Source: Volucribacter amazonae (GTDB taxonomy: Bacteria > Pseudomonadota > Gammaproteobacteria > Enterobacterales > Pasteurellaceae). Taken from it: a stretch of DNA of 64,000 nt. The position numbers were made by a program, and so were the translations under genes. The DNA lies in contig NZ_LWID01000001.1 of assembly GCF_029783845.1 (NCBI RefSeq), forward strand, positions 1,906,001-1,970,000, written 5' to 3'. The notes below the pieces were generated by a model that saw nothing but the letters and a program-made list of their open reading frames with translations, was not told where the DNA came from and made no database searches. This document shows, in pieces, positions 16,967-25,356 of this stretch (its first letter is position 1; each line of letters starts with the position of its first letter).

Positions 16967-17971
16967 TTATTTATGATGAATACGTGGATTAATCACACCA
17001 TAAATAATATCTACGGTTAAATTAACCAAAATAATAATGGTTGCAATAATTAATACTGAACCTTGTAATACAGGATAATCTCTGGCGTTAATGGCATCAA
17101 TAATCCATTTGCCAATGCCCGGCCAAGAAAAAATATTTTCAGTGAGTACCGCACCTGATAAGAGTTGCCCTACAATTAAGCCTACAACGGTTACCACAGG
17201 AATTAAGGCATTGCGTAAAGCGTGGACAATCACAATTCTTGTTACGCCTAGCCCTTTGGCTTTGGCGGTACGAATATAATCTTCGCCAAGCACTTCTAGC
17301 ATGGAGGAACGTGTCATTCTTGTTACCACTGCTAAGGGGATTGTGCCTAATACAATAGCAGGTAAAATCAGCGATTTTATCGCCGCCACAAACGCCCCGG
17401 GTTCATCGGAATGCCATGTATCCCATAACATAAAGCCCGTATTGGCATCGATCCAATATTCAGCAGGTAAACGTCCACCAACAGGTAAGCCTAAGGGGGT
17501 AGAAAAATACAAAATTAAGATTAATCCCCACCAAAAAATCGGCATAGAATAACCCGTTAAAGAAAGCGAAGTAACCAAATGGGAAATCCAGCTATCTTTT
17601 TTTACCGCCGCAATAACGCCCAGTAAAATTCCTAAGATTAATGACCACAATAAGGCAAAAAAAGCCAATTCTACCGTGGCAGGAAATAAGGTAAAAAATT
17701 CTTTTAATACGGGTTCATTATTGCGAAAAGATTGCCCAAAATCCCCTTGTAACACATTACCTACATAGCTGAAATATTGTTGATACAAGGGTTTATCCAA
17801 GCCTAATTGTTGGATCATTTGTGCATGTACTTCAGGGCTTACCCCTCGCTCCCCCATACGAATTTCAATGGGATCGCCGGGGATTAAATGTACCAAAGCA
17901 AACGTAATCAAGGTTATCGCCAAAAAAGTGGGGATAACCATAAATATTCGCTTGAAAATAAATAAAAACAT
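16967..17971 (-). CDS. dppB: Dipeptide ABC transporter permease DppB
   Basis: Inner-membrane permease subunit of 334 residues, with six membrane segments. The start MFLFIFKRIFMVIPTFLAIT and loop HLIPGDPIEIRMGERGVSPE are family hallmarks. The docking loop is RTAKAKGLGVTRIVIVHALR. It forms the channel with DppC. It follows dppA by 15 bases. Confidence 0.93.
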   Translation of the reverse strand: MFLFIFKRIFMVIPTFLAITLITFALVHLIPGDPIEIRMGERGVSPEVHAQMIQQLGLDKPLYQQYFSYVGNVLQGDFGQSFRNNEPVLKEFFTLFPATVELAFFALLWSLILGILLGVIAAVKKDSWISHLVTSLSLTGYSMPIFWWGLILILYFSTPLGLPVGGRLPAEYWIDANTGFMLWDTWHSDEPGAFVAAIKSLILPAIVLGTIPLAVVTRMTRSSMLEVLGEDYIRTAKAKGLGVTRIVIVHALRNALIPVVTVVGLIVGQLLSGAVLTENIFSWPGIGKWIIDAINARDYPVLQGSVLIIATIIILVNLTVDIIYGVINPRIHHK

Positions 17972-17986
17972 AGCGTTAGCTTACCA

Positions 17987-19585
17987 TTAATCCGCTAAGT
18001 CCACACCATAGAATGGATGCAAATCAAATGGACTTAATTGATAATTCAATACCTTTTTGGAAACAGGTTCATAAACCGTAGAATGAGCAATGGTAATCCA
18101 AGGTGCTTGCTCTTTGACAATCACTTGTGCTTGTTCATAGAGTTTTGCACGTTCTGCTTGATCGGTAATTTGTGCCGCTTTTACCACTAATTGATCAAAA
18201 GGTTGATAACAGAATTTGGCGTAGTTAGAGCCTTGTTGCACCGAGGCACAACTTAACAGAATATTTAAGAAATTATCTGGATCGCCATTGTCGCCGATCC
18301 AACCCATCATACCTACGCTATGCTCGCCATCACGCATACGTTTTAAATATTCGCCCCATTCATAACTGACAATCTTAGTTTTCACACCAATTTGTTCCCA
18401 ATCATTTTGGATCAATTCTGCCATACGGCGTGCATTAGGATTATAAGGACGTGAAACAGGCATTGCCCAAAGCTCCGTTTCAAAACCGTCAGCAAATCCT
18501 GCCTCTTGTAATAATTGCTTGGCTTTAACAGGATTATATTCATAATCTTGAACATTATCGTTATAGCCCCAAATCGTTGGTGGCATAGGGTTTTTAGCAA
18601 TTTGTGCCGTATTTTGATAAACCGAGGTAATAATCGCTTGTTTATTGACCGCATAATTTAAGGCTTGGCGTACTTTAATATTATCAAAAGGCGGTTTTTG
18701 CACATTAAAATTTACATAGCCAATATTTAAGCCTGCTTGGCTTAATAAATTAATTTGCTCATTGGCACGAATTTTATCCAGATCCATTGGATTTGGCGAG
18801 GTCATAATATGACATTCGCCTCGTTCTAATTTTGCATAACGCACCGAAGGATCTGGGGTAATAGTAAAGACAAGGCGATCTATTGGGGTTCTGCCTTGCC
18901 AATATTGTTCAAAGGCTTTAAAGCGAATTAAGGAATCTTTTTGATAACTGACAAACTCAAAAGGCCCTGTACCAATAGGAAAATTATCCACTTTTTCTTT
19001 TGTGCCTGCTTGTGCCATTTTATCGGCATATTCAGCGGATAAAATGGAAGCAAAGTCCATAGCTAAATTGGATAAAAAGACTGCATTAGGCACTTTTAAC
19101 TGAAATTGCACCTTGTAATTGTCCAATTTCTCAATCTTATCAATAATATTTTGCATACCCATACCCACAAAATACTGATAAGAGCCACCCGATACCTGAT
19201 GATAAGGGTGGTTTGGATCAAGCTGACGATAAAAGGAAAATAACACATCATCAGCATTAAAATCACGACTTGGACGAAAATCTTTATTACTATGGAATTT
19301 TACCCCTTGGCGTAAATAAAAGGTATAGGTTTTACCGTCCTCCGACACTTCCCAACGTTCTGCTAAAGAAGGCACTAATTCTGTTGAACCTTGTTTAAAA
19401 TCCAATAAACGATTAAATACTTGTTGCCCTGAGGCATCAATGCTTACGGTATCGCTCGCCAGCTGTGGATTAAAATAAGAGGGCGATGCCTCTGAACAAT
19501 AAACCAAGGTTTTAGGTGCAGCCAATGCACCAACGGAACAGCATAATGCCAATAATGAAAAAGAATATTTATAGCCCCACTTCAT
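17987..19585 (-). CDS. dppA: Periplasmic dipeptide-binding protein DppA
   Basis: Binds dipeptides in the periplasm and delivers them to DppBC. The 532-residue precursor has a signal peptide ending near ALAAPKTLV, then KTLVYCSEASPSYFNPQL, closely collinear with E. coli DppA along its whole length (VSGGSYQYFVGMGMQNI, IGTGPFEFVSYQKDS, GWIGDNGDPDNF). There is no lipobox, unlike the related haem-binding lipoprotein HbpA, so DppA is the better name; haem binding by homologues remains possible. The start at 19585 has GAGG five bases upstream; in-frame ATGs further up (19609-19612) add an unlikely extension. First gene of dppABCDF. Confidence 0.92.
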   Translation of the reverse strand: MKWGYKYSFSLLALCCSVGALAAPKTLVYCSEASPSYFNPQLASDTVSIDASGQQVFNRLLDFKQGSTELVPSLAERWEVSEDGKTYTFYLRQGVKFHSNKDFRPSRDFNADDVLFSFYRQLDPNHPYHQVSGGSYQYFVGMGMQNIIDKIEKLDNYKVQFQLKVPNAVFLSNLAMDFASILSAEYADKMAQAGTKEKVDNFPIGTGPFEFVSYQKDSLIRFKAFEQYWQGRTPIDRLVFTITPDPSVRYAKLERGECHIMTSPNPMDLDKIRANEQINLLSQAGLNIGYVNFNVQKPPFDNIKVRQALNYAVNKQAIITSVYQNTAQIAKNPMPPTIWGYNDNVQDYEYNPVKAKQLLQEAGFADGFETELWAMPVSRPYNPNARRMAELIQNDWEQIGVKTKIVSYEWGEYLKRMRDGEHSVGMMGWIGDNGDPDNFLNILLSCASVQQGSNYAKFCYQPFDQLVVKAAQITDQAERAKLYEQAQVIVKEQAPWITIAHSTVYEPVSKKVLNYQLSPFDLHPFYGVDLAD

Positions 19586-19766
19586 AGATACCTCTATTTT
19601 ATAAATCATCATGTAAGATTGAATTAGCCCTAGTTTTACAAGTTATTTAAGACTAAAACAACCATTTCAAAAATTATCATGGCAAAAAAGCCATAAAAAT
19701 TAAATTTTATTTAACAGAAAATCTATATTTTAAAAATTTTCAAAAAAATGACCGCACTTTTTGGCT

Positions 19767-20885
19767 TTAATGGATAATCATATCATCACGATGAATAGCG
19801 ACTGCACCATATTCATAGCCTAAAATTTGCTCAATCTGTTGTGATTGCTTGCCCTTAATTAATGATAAGGCATCGCTATTATAACGACACATACCCAGAG
19901 CAATGTCCTTACCCGCTTGTGTACGGATACGCAACACTTCCCCACGAGAAAAATTACCCTCTACTTGTACAATTCCTGCGGGTAATAAAGATTTTCCTTG
20001 GCATAAAATTGCCTGTTCAGCTCCCTGATCTACCACAATAACCCCAGCGGACGGGGCAGCAAATAACCATTGTTTACGGCTTTCTAAGGGATCGGTTTGT
20101 GCCATAAATTTTGTGCCATGAGCAATATTATGAGCAAGCTCTAGGATCACATTCGGTTTATTGCCCTGCACAATAATGGTTTCAATCCCAGAACGTGTCG
20201 CCACATCAGCAGCATTCACTTTGGTACTCATACCGCCCGTTCCCAATGTTGTGCCACTTCCGCCAGCCATGGTACGGATTTGAACATCAATTTTTTCTAC
20301 CTGCGAAATTAATTTCGCATTAGCATTTTTGCGTGGATCAGCATCAAATAACCCCTGTTGATCCGTTAATAAATATAATTGATCCGCTTGCACCAAAATA
20401 GCCACTAATGCCGATAAATTATCATTATCGCCCACTTTAATTTCATTGGTTACCACCGCATCATTTTCATTAATCACAGGAATAATTTGATTATCCAACA
20501 AGGCACGCAAAGTATCTCTTGCATTTAAAAAACGCTCACGATCCTCAATATCCGCCCTTGTCAGCAAAAGTTGCCCAATATGAATACCATAAATGGCAAA
20601 TAATTTTTCCCAAGTTTGAATAAGCTGGCTTTGCCCTACGGCGGCTAATAATTGCTTTGATGCAATAGTCGGCGGTAAATTTGGCTGCCCAAGATAATCT
20701 CGCCCAGCGGCAATAGCCCCAGAGGTAACAATAACAATACGCATACCTTGTTGGTGCAACTGAGCAAATTGACGCACAAAATCAAGCATTTGTGGCAAAT
20801 TTAAATGAGGCGAACCTTGGGTTAAGGTGCTTGTACCAAATTTAACCACAATGGTTTTGCTTGTTGAATGGCTTAACATAGACAT
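19767..20885 (-). CDS. proB: Glutamate 5-kinase
   Basis: Phosphorylates glutamate in the first step of proline synthesis. The 372-residue protein has the amino-acid-kinase domain (IVVKFGTSTLT, VTSGAIAAGR, NENDAV, VGDNDNLSALVA, GGMSTKVNAADVA) and a C-terminal PUA domain from about residue 280. Length matches the E. coli enzyme. Two nearby ATGs (20885 and 20879) share the AAGGAT ribosome site. It is divergent from folA. proA is not in the window. Confidence 0.94.
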   Translation of the reverse strand: MSMLSHSTSKTIVVKFGTSTLTQGSPHLNLPQMLDFVRQFAQLHQQGMRIVIVTSGAIAAGRDYLGQPNLPPTIASKQLLAAVGQSQLIQTWEKLFAIYGIHIGQLLLTRADIEDRERFLNARDTLRALLDNQIIPVINENDAVVTNEIKVGDNDNLSALVAILVQADQLYLLTDQQGLFDADPRKNANAKLISQVEKIDVQIRTMAGGSGTTLGTGGMSTKVNAADVATRSGIETIIVQGNKPNVILELAHNIAHGTKFMAQTDPLESRKQWLFAAPSAGVIVVDQGAEQAILCQGKSLLPAGIVQVEGNFSRGEVLRIRTQAGKDIALGMCRYNSDALSLIKGKQSQQIEQILGYEYGAVAIHRDDMIIH

Positions 20886-21044
20886 TATCCTTATCCAGTA
20901 ACAGGGCGAAAATCAAAAAGAGATAACTTAGCATAAAAAAATAAAAAATTTAACCGCACTTTGTTGGTTTAGCGTTTTTTTTCCAATGAAAAGGGGTATA
21001 ATTTCACTCTTTAACCAATTTGATACCCAAGTAAGGATAACATA

Positions 21045-21530
21045 ATGACATTAAGTATGATCGTGGCAATGACCCAAAATCGGGTTATCGGTAAAGATAA
21101 CCAAATGCCTTGGCATCTACCTGCCGATCTTGCTTGGTTTAGACAACATACCCTTGGTAAACCCGTTATTATGGGACGTAAAACCTTTGAATCCATTGGT
21201 AGAGCCTTACCTAAACGTCCAAATATTGTGTTATCTCGTTCAGAATTTCAGCATCAAGATATTCAAGTGGTGCAAGATATGGAAACCGCTCTTGCTTTAA
21301 CCAAAGATTACTCTGAAATCATGTTAATCGGCGGCGGGCAATTATTTGAGCAATATATAGATAAGGTTGATCGCCTTTATCTCACAATAATACAAACTGA
21401 GTTAGCTGGCGACACCTTTTTCCCTGAACTTGATTGGACACAATGGCATATTCAGTCAGAACAATACCGCCCAGCTGATGAACAAAATGCTTATGATTTA
21501 CGCTTTTTAATTCTTGAGCGTTGTAAATAA
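21045..21530 (+). CDS. folA: Dihydrofolate reductase
   Basis: Reduces dihydrofolate to tetrahydrofolate with NADPH; the target of trimethoprim. The 161-residue protein has MPWHLPADLAWFRQHT with the catalytic Asp in the family's L(P/A)xDLxxF segment, GRKTFESIGRALPKR, and EIMLIGGGQLFEQY for cofactor binding. It is very close to the Haemophilus enzyme recalled from memory. AAGGATAACATA precedes ATG 21045. It is divergent from proB. Confidence 0.96.
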   Translation: MTLSMIVAMTQNRVIGKDNQMPWHLPADLAWFRQHTLGKPVIMGRKTFESIGRALPKRPNIVLSRSEFQHQDIQVVQDMETALALTKDYSEIMLIGGGQLFEQYIDKVDRLYLTIIQTELAGDTFFPELDWTQWHIQSEQYRPADEQNAYDLRFLILERCK

Positions 21531-21586
21531 GTGGTTTTAGGTTGGGTAGATTGATGAAGTGCGGTTGATTTTTGGGGTAGTTTTTA

Positions 21587-21653
21587 TTAGTCATTTTAAT
21601 TTGAAATAAGATAAATTGTACCAATGCTGTATTATTTCAAAATGTAACGACTA
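21587..21653. repeat. Degenerate copy of the Correia-like element
   Basis: Begins TTAGTCATTTTAATTTGAAA, continues AATAAGATAAATTG and GCTGTATTATTTCAAAA, and ends TGTAACGACTAT. Both termini are recognisable but diverged. It lies downstream of folA. Confidence 0.55.
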
Positions 21654-21976
21654 TCACTATCATTTCTTTTTTATAAAAATTAATTCTAAAAAATCTCCTT
21701 ACCCTTTTATTTATATAAAATACTGATAAATGATTATCCTATTCCCATCTTTTTATCTATAAGGAAAATTTATACCTATCTAAAAAATCCATATTTCTTT
21801 TTTTATTTTTTTCTTGTTAGTCTATAACTCAATAGAAATAACAGTTTCTATAATAACTACATTATGCTTCTATGCTGCTTTATAAGCATAACAATAGTGT
21901 TCCCTTTTGATAAAACAAATAGAAAACTATTTTATAAATAAATTTTATTATAAAAATAGTTTATATGGAGGAAACT
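21654..21976. promoter_or_regulatory. AT-rich leader of the ketone-body operon with three inverted repeats
   Basis: This gap before atoD holds no gene. Three inverted repeats stand out: ATAGAAAT-AACA-GTTTCTAT at 21832-21851, TTATGCTT...AAGCATAA at 21862-21891, and AAACTATTTTATAA...TTATAAAAATAGTTT at 21924-21962. The third ends just before the ribosome site GGAGGA (21967-21972), so an RNA hairpin here could affect translation, or the repeats could be operators for an unlinked regulator. No regulatory gene is adjacent. Confidence 0.5.
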
Positions 21977-22627
21977 ATGTCAAAAATTATTCCTATCAGT
22001 GAAATTCAACAATATCTTTTTGATGGTATGACCATTATGTCGGGTGGTTTTATGGGGATTGGTACTCCCTCACATATTGTGCAAACCATTTTAACGGCGG
22101 GGACAAAGGATATTACCCTCATTTGTAGTGATACCGCTTTGGTGGATACGGGGGTTGGGCCTTTAATTGTAAATAATCGTGTGAAAAAAGTAATTGCCTC
22201 GCATATTGGTACAAACCCTGAAACAGGTAAAAAAATGATTGCGGATGAAATTGAAGTTGAGCTTGTGCCACAAGGGACGTTTGCTGAACGTATTCGGGCT
22301 GGTGGAGCGGGTTTAGGCGGTATTCTTACCCCAACTGGTATTGGTACTGTGGTGGAACAAGGCAAACAAAAAATTCATGTTGATGGGAGAGATTATTTAC
22401 TGGAATTACCGTTAAAAGCGGATCTTGCTATTTTAAAAGCCTATCTTGCCGATGAAACGGGGAATTTAATTTATGACGGTGCCGCAAGAAACTTTAATCC
22501 GATTATGGCATTAGCGGGCAAAACGGTGATTGCTGAGGTGGATAAAGTCGTCAAAGTGGGTGAATTAGATTCAAATCAAATTATGACACCAGCGACTTTG
22601 GTTGATCATATTATTACGCATAATTAA
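21977..22627 (+). CDS. atoD: Acetate/acetoacetate CoA-transferase, alpha subunit
   Basis: With AtoA it transfers CoA from an acyl-CoA to a short-chain acid such as acetoacetate. The 216-residue subunit shows GMTIMSGGFMGIGTPSHIV, then the glycine-rich ERIRAGGAGLGGILTPTGIGT loop region typical of family I alpha chains. The start at 21977 is chosen because GGAGGAAACT is just upstream; the in-frame ATG at 21965 overlaps that site. It is first in an operon with atoA, atoB, a dehydrogenase and a permease. Confidence 0.92.
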   Translation: MSKIIPISEIQQYLFDGMTIMSGGFMGIGTPSHIVQTILTAGTKDITLICSDTALVDTGVGPLIVNNRVKKVIASHIGTNPETGKKMIADEIEVELVPQGTFAERIRAGGAGLGGILTPTGIGTVVEQGKQKIHVDGRDYLLELPLKADLAILKAYLADETGNLIYDGAARNFNPIMALAGKTVIAEVDKVVKVGELDSNQIMTPATLVDHIITHN

Positions 22628-22640
22628 GGGGAGAAGAAGA

Positions 22641-23306
22641 ATGAACGCAAAAGAATTGATCGCTCGCCGTATCGCTATGGAGTTTTACGATGGTGATGTC
22701 GTAAATTTGGGGATTGGTTTGCCAACAATGGTGGCTAATTATATTCCTGATGATGTCAATATTACGCTGCAATCTGAAAATGGTTTTCTCGGGTTATCCG
22801 CTTTTGAGCCCAATCAGGCAAATCCTAATATTGTTAATGCTGGGGGGCAACCTTGCTCTATTCAAGCTGGTGGGGCTTTTTTTGATAGTGCTTTTTCCTT
22901 TGCTTTAATTCGTGGTGGGCATGTTGATGCTTGTGTATTGGGCGGTTTGGAAGTGGATCAAGAAGCTAATCTCGCTAACTGGATGATTCCGGGCAAGATG
23001 GTGCCGGGTATGGGGGGCGCGATGGATTTGGTAACAGGGGCGCGTAAGGTAATTATTGGTATGGAGCATTGTGCTAAATCAGGTGCAGCTAAAATTTTAA
23101 AAAAATGCCAATTACCACTTACGGCGGTTAATGCGGTGGATATGATTGTTACTGAATTGGCGGTATTTGAATTTATTGAGGGAAAATTGGTGTTAAAAGA
23201 ACACGCACCAAATGTTGATCTTGCTACTATTCAAGCCGCCACAGAAGCGGAGTTTATTGTGGCAAGTGATTTTAAACCTATGCAGATTAGTCAAAAAGGT
23301 TTATAG
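22641..23306 (+). CDS. atoA: Acetate/acetoacetate CoA-transferase, beta subunit
   Basis: The 221-residue beta chain carries the catalytic glutamate in the SENG motif (LQSENGFLG). VVNLGIGLPTMVANYIP and GGHVDACVLGGLEVDQEANL are further family signatures. ATG 22641 has GGGGAGAAGAAG before it, 13 bases after the atoD stop. The product forms a heteromer with AtoD in the cytoplasm. Confidence 0.92.
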   Translation: MNAKELIARRIAMEFYDGDVVNLGIGLPTMVANYIPDDVNITLQSENGFLGLSAFEPNQANPNIVNAGGQPCSIQAGGAFFDSAFSFALIRGGHVDACVLGGLEVDQEANLANWMIPGKMVPGMGGAMDLVTGARKVIIGMEHCAKSGAAKILKKCQLPLTAVNAVDMIVTELAVFEFIEGKLVLKEHAPNVDLATIQAATEAEFIVASDFKPMQISQKGL

Positions 23307-23316
23307 GAGAAAAGCG

Positions 23317-24495
23317 ATGAAAAATGTTGTGATTGCCAGTGCTGTGCGTACCCCTATTGCTAGCTTTAATGGGAGTTTAGCCAATGTTAATGCCGTAGAG
23401 TTAGGTTCTATTGCGATCAAAGCTGCTATTGAGCGAGCAGATCTTGAGGCAACATTGATTGATGAAGTCATTATGGGGCAAGTATTACAAGCAGGACAAA
23501 AACAAAATCCTGCTCGTCAAGCCTTGTTGCGTAGTGGGATTGATCAACAAGTAACGGCTTATACGCTAAATAAAGTGTGTGGCTCTGGTTTGAAAGCCGT
23601 TGCAGCCGCAGCACAAGCCATTAAAGCCGGTGATGCCAAGATCATTATTGCGGGGGGCATGGAAAATATGAGCCAAGCCCCTTATTTGTTGGATAAGGCG
23701 CGTTGGGGTTATCGTCTTGGTGCGGGACAGTTAGGTGATGTGATGTTGCTTGATGCTTTAACCTGTGCAGAACATGGCTATCATATGGGAATTACTGCAG
23801 AAAATGTAGCGAAAAAATATGGCATTAGCCGTCAACAACAAGATGAAATTGCTTTAGCTTCACAACAAAAATCCATTGCCGCAATAGAAAGCGGGGCTTT
23901 TAAGGCGGAGATTGTTCCTGTCAATATTAAGCATAAAAAGCAAGAGCTCCTTTTTGTCACAGATGAATACCCTAAAGCAGGAACAACATTAGAAAAATTA
24001 TCAGCCTTACGCCCTGCATTTGCTCAAGCAGGATCAGTAACGGCAGGAAATGCCTCGGGCATTAATGACGGCGCTGCGGCTTTAGTGATTGTGGAAGAAC
24101 AAACGGCAAAAGATCTTGGGTTACCTATTTTAGCTCGGATTCGTAGCTATGCCAGCGCTGGCGTTGCCCCTGAATTAATGGGACTCGGACCTGTTCCTGC
24201 TTCGCAAAAGGCATTAGCAAATGCTGGTTTGACGGTACAGGATTTGGATCTTATTGAGGCAAATGAGGCTTTTGCCGCTCAATTTTTGGCAGTAGGGCGT
24301 GAACTTCATTTTGATTTAGATAAGGTAAACGTTAATGGCGGTGCAATTGCATTAGGACACCCTGTGGGAGCCAGTGGGGCAAGAATTTTAGTCACATTAT
24401 TGCACGCTTTACAAGCAAGAGATAAAACCCTTGGCTTAGCAACCCTATGTATTGGCGGTGGTCAGGGTATTGCAATGGTAGTAGAACGTATTTAA
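23317..24495 (+). CDS. atoB: Acetyl-CoA acetyltransferase (thiolase)
   Basis: Cleaves acetoacetyl-CoA to two acetyl-CoA, completing ketone-body breakdown. The 392-residue enzyme has the nucleophilic Cys in NKVCGSGLKA, the GGMENMSQAPY segment, catalytic His in GHPVGASGAR, and the second Cys in CIGGGQGIAM. Start at 23317 has AGGAGAAAAGCG upstream. It lies 10 bases after atoA. A perfect hairpin follows at 24503-24524. Confidence 0.94.
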   Translation: MKNVVIASAVRTPIASFNGSLANVNAVELGSIAIKAAIERADLEATLIDEVIMGQVLQAGQKQNPARQALLRSGIDQQVTAYTLNKVCGSGLKAVAAAAQAIKAGDAKIIIAGGMENMSQAPYLLDKARWGYRLGAGQLGDVMLLDALTCAEHGYHMGITAENVAKKYGISRQQQDEIALASQQKSIAAIESGAFKAEIVPVNIKHKKQELLFVTDEYPKAGTTLEKLSALRPAFAQAGSVTAGNASGINDGAAALVIVEEQTAKDLGLPILARIRSYASAGVAPELMGLGPVPASQKALANAGLTVQDLDLIEANEAFAAQFLAVGRELHFDLDKVNVNGGAIALGHPVGASGARILVTLLHALQARDKTLGLATLCIGGGQGIAMVVERI

Positions 24496-24502
24496 ACAAT
24501 AA

Positions 24503-24524
24503 AAAGGAAAAATGTTTTTCCTTT
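24503..24524 (+). terminator. Intra-operon hairpin after atoB
   Basis: AAAGGAAAAA-TG-TTTTTCCTTT is a perfect 10-bp inverted repeat starting 8 bases after the atoB stop. It may act as a weak terminator or mRNA stabiliser between atoDAB and the dehydrogenase-permease pair. The T tract is within the stem, so efficiency is uncertain. Confidence 0.45.
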
Positions 24525-24583
24525 AATCACGCAAGGTACGAGGCAGTAAAAATGTACCCTATTAATCTGGAAGGAGAAAACTT

Positions 24584-25345
24584 ATGTTAAAAAATAAAGT
24601 CGCATTGGTAACAGGGGCTGCAAGTGGTATTGGTTTAGCCATTAGTCAAACATTAGCTCAGGCTGGGGCTGATGTGGTAATGGTTGATGTGAATGAAAGT
24701 TTACTAAAACAGCAAGCGGATCAACTACAAGCAAGTTATGTGGTAGCGGATTTATCACAACGTGAAGGTTGCAAAAGTGCGGTAGATTTTGCCAATAAAA
24801 AATTTGCTGGCGTGGACATACTGGTTAATGTAGCAGGCATTCAGACTGTTTCACCTATTGAGCATTTTCCTGAAGACAAATGGGATTTTATGATTAATCT
24901 TATGCTAACCGCTCCTTTCTTATTAACTAAATATTGTTGGTCATATATGGCAAAAAATCAATGGGGGAGAATTATTAATTTGAATTCTATTCATGGTTTG
25001 GTGGCTTCTGATTTCAAATCTGCTTATGTTTCCGCTAAACATGGTTTATCCGGTTTAACCAAAACCGCAGCGTTAGAGGGCGGTGCTTATGGGATAACCG
25101 TTAATTCAATTTGCCCTGCTTATGTAAGAACGCCATTAGTTGATAAACAAATTGCCGATCAAGCCAATCATCATGGCATCTCTGAACAAGACGTGATTAG
25201 CAAAATTATGTTACAAAAAGCCGCCGTAAAACGCCTGATTGAACCGGCAGAAATTGGGGAGTTTGTGAAGTTTTTATGTTCTGATGCGGCATCTTCTATT
25301 TCTGGTGCTTGTTTATCCATTGATGGTGGCTGGACTGCGGGCTAA
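24584..25345 (+). CDS. D-3-hydroxybutyrate dehydrogenase (SDR family)
   Basis: Oxidises D-3-hydroxybutyrate to acetoacetate with NAD. The 253-residue protein has the cofactor motif TGAASGIG (10-17) and the catalytic Ser135, Tyr148 and Lys152 (KSAYVSAK). The residues known to hold the substrate carboxylate in this enzyme are also present: Gln87 (AGIQTVSP), His137 (NSIHG), Lys145, Gln189 (VDKQI) and Trp250 (DGGWTAG). This full set separates it from ordinary acyl reductases. The gene stands between atoB and the permease, which fits ketone-body use. AAGGAG precedes ATG 24584. Confidence 0.9.
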   Translation: MLKNKVALVTGAASGIGLAISQTLAQAGADVVMVDVNESLLKQQADQLQASYVVADLSQREGCKSAVDFANKKFAGVDILVNVAGIQTVSPIEHFPEDKWDFMINLMLTAPFLLTKYCWSYMAKNQWGRIINLNSIHGLVASDFKSAYVSAKHGLSGLTKTAALEGGAYGITVNSICPAYVRTPLVDKQIADQANHHGISEQDVISKIMLQKAAVKRLIEPAEIGEFVKFLCSDAASSISGACLSIDGGWTAG

Positions 25346-25356
25346 GGAGTGAGCTT

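Noticed and set aside
21725..21738. GATAAATGATTATC as a Fur box before atoD
   Set aside because: The half-sites are good but the spacing is one base longer than the 7-1-7 Fur pattern, and the operon has no obvious iron link.
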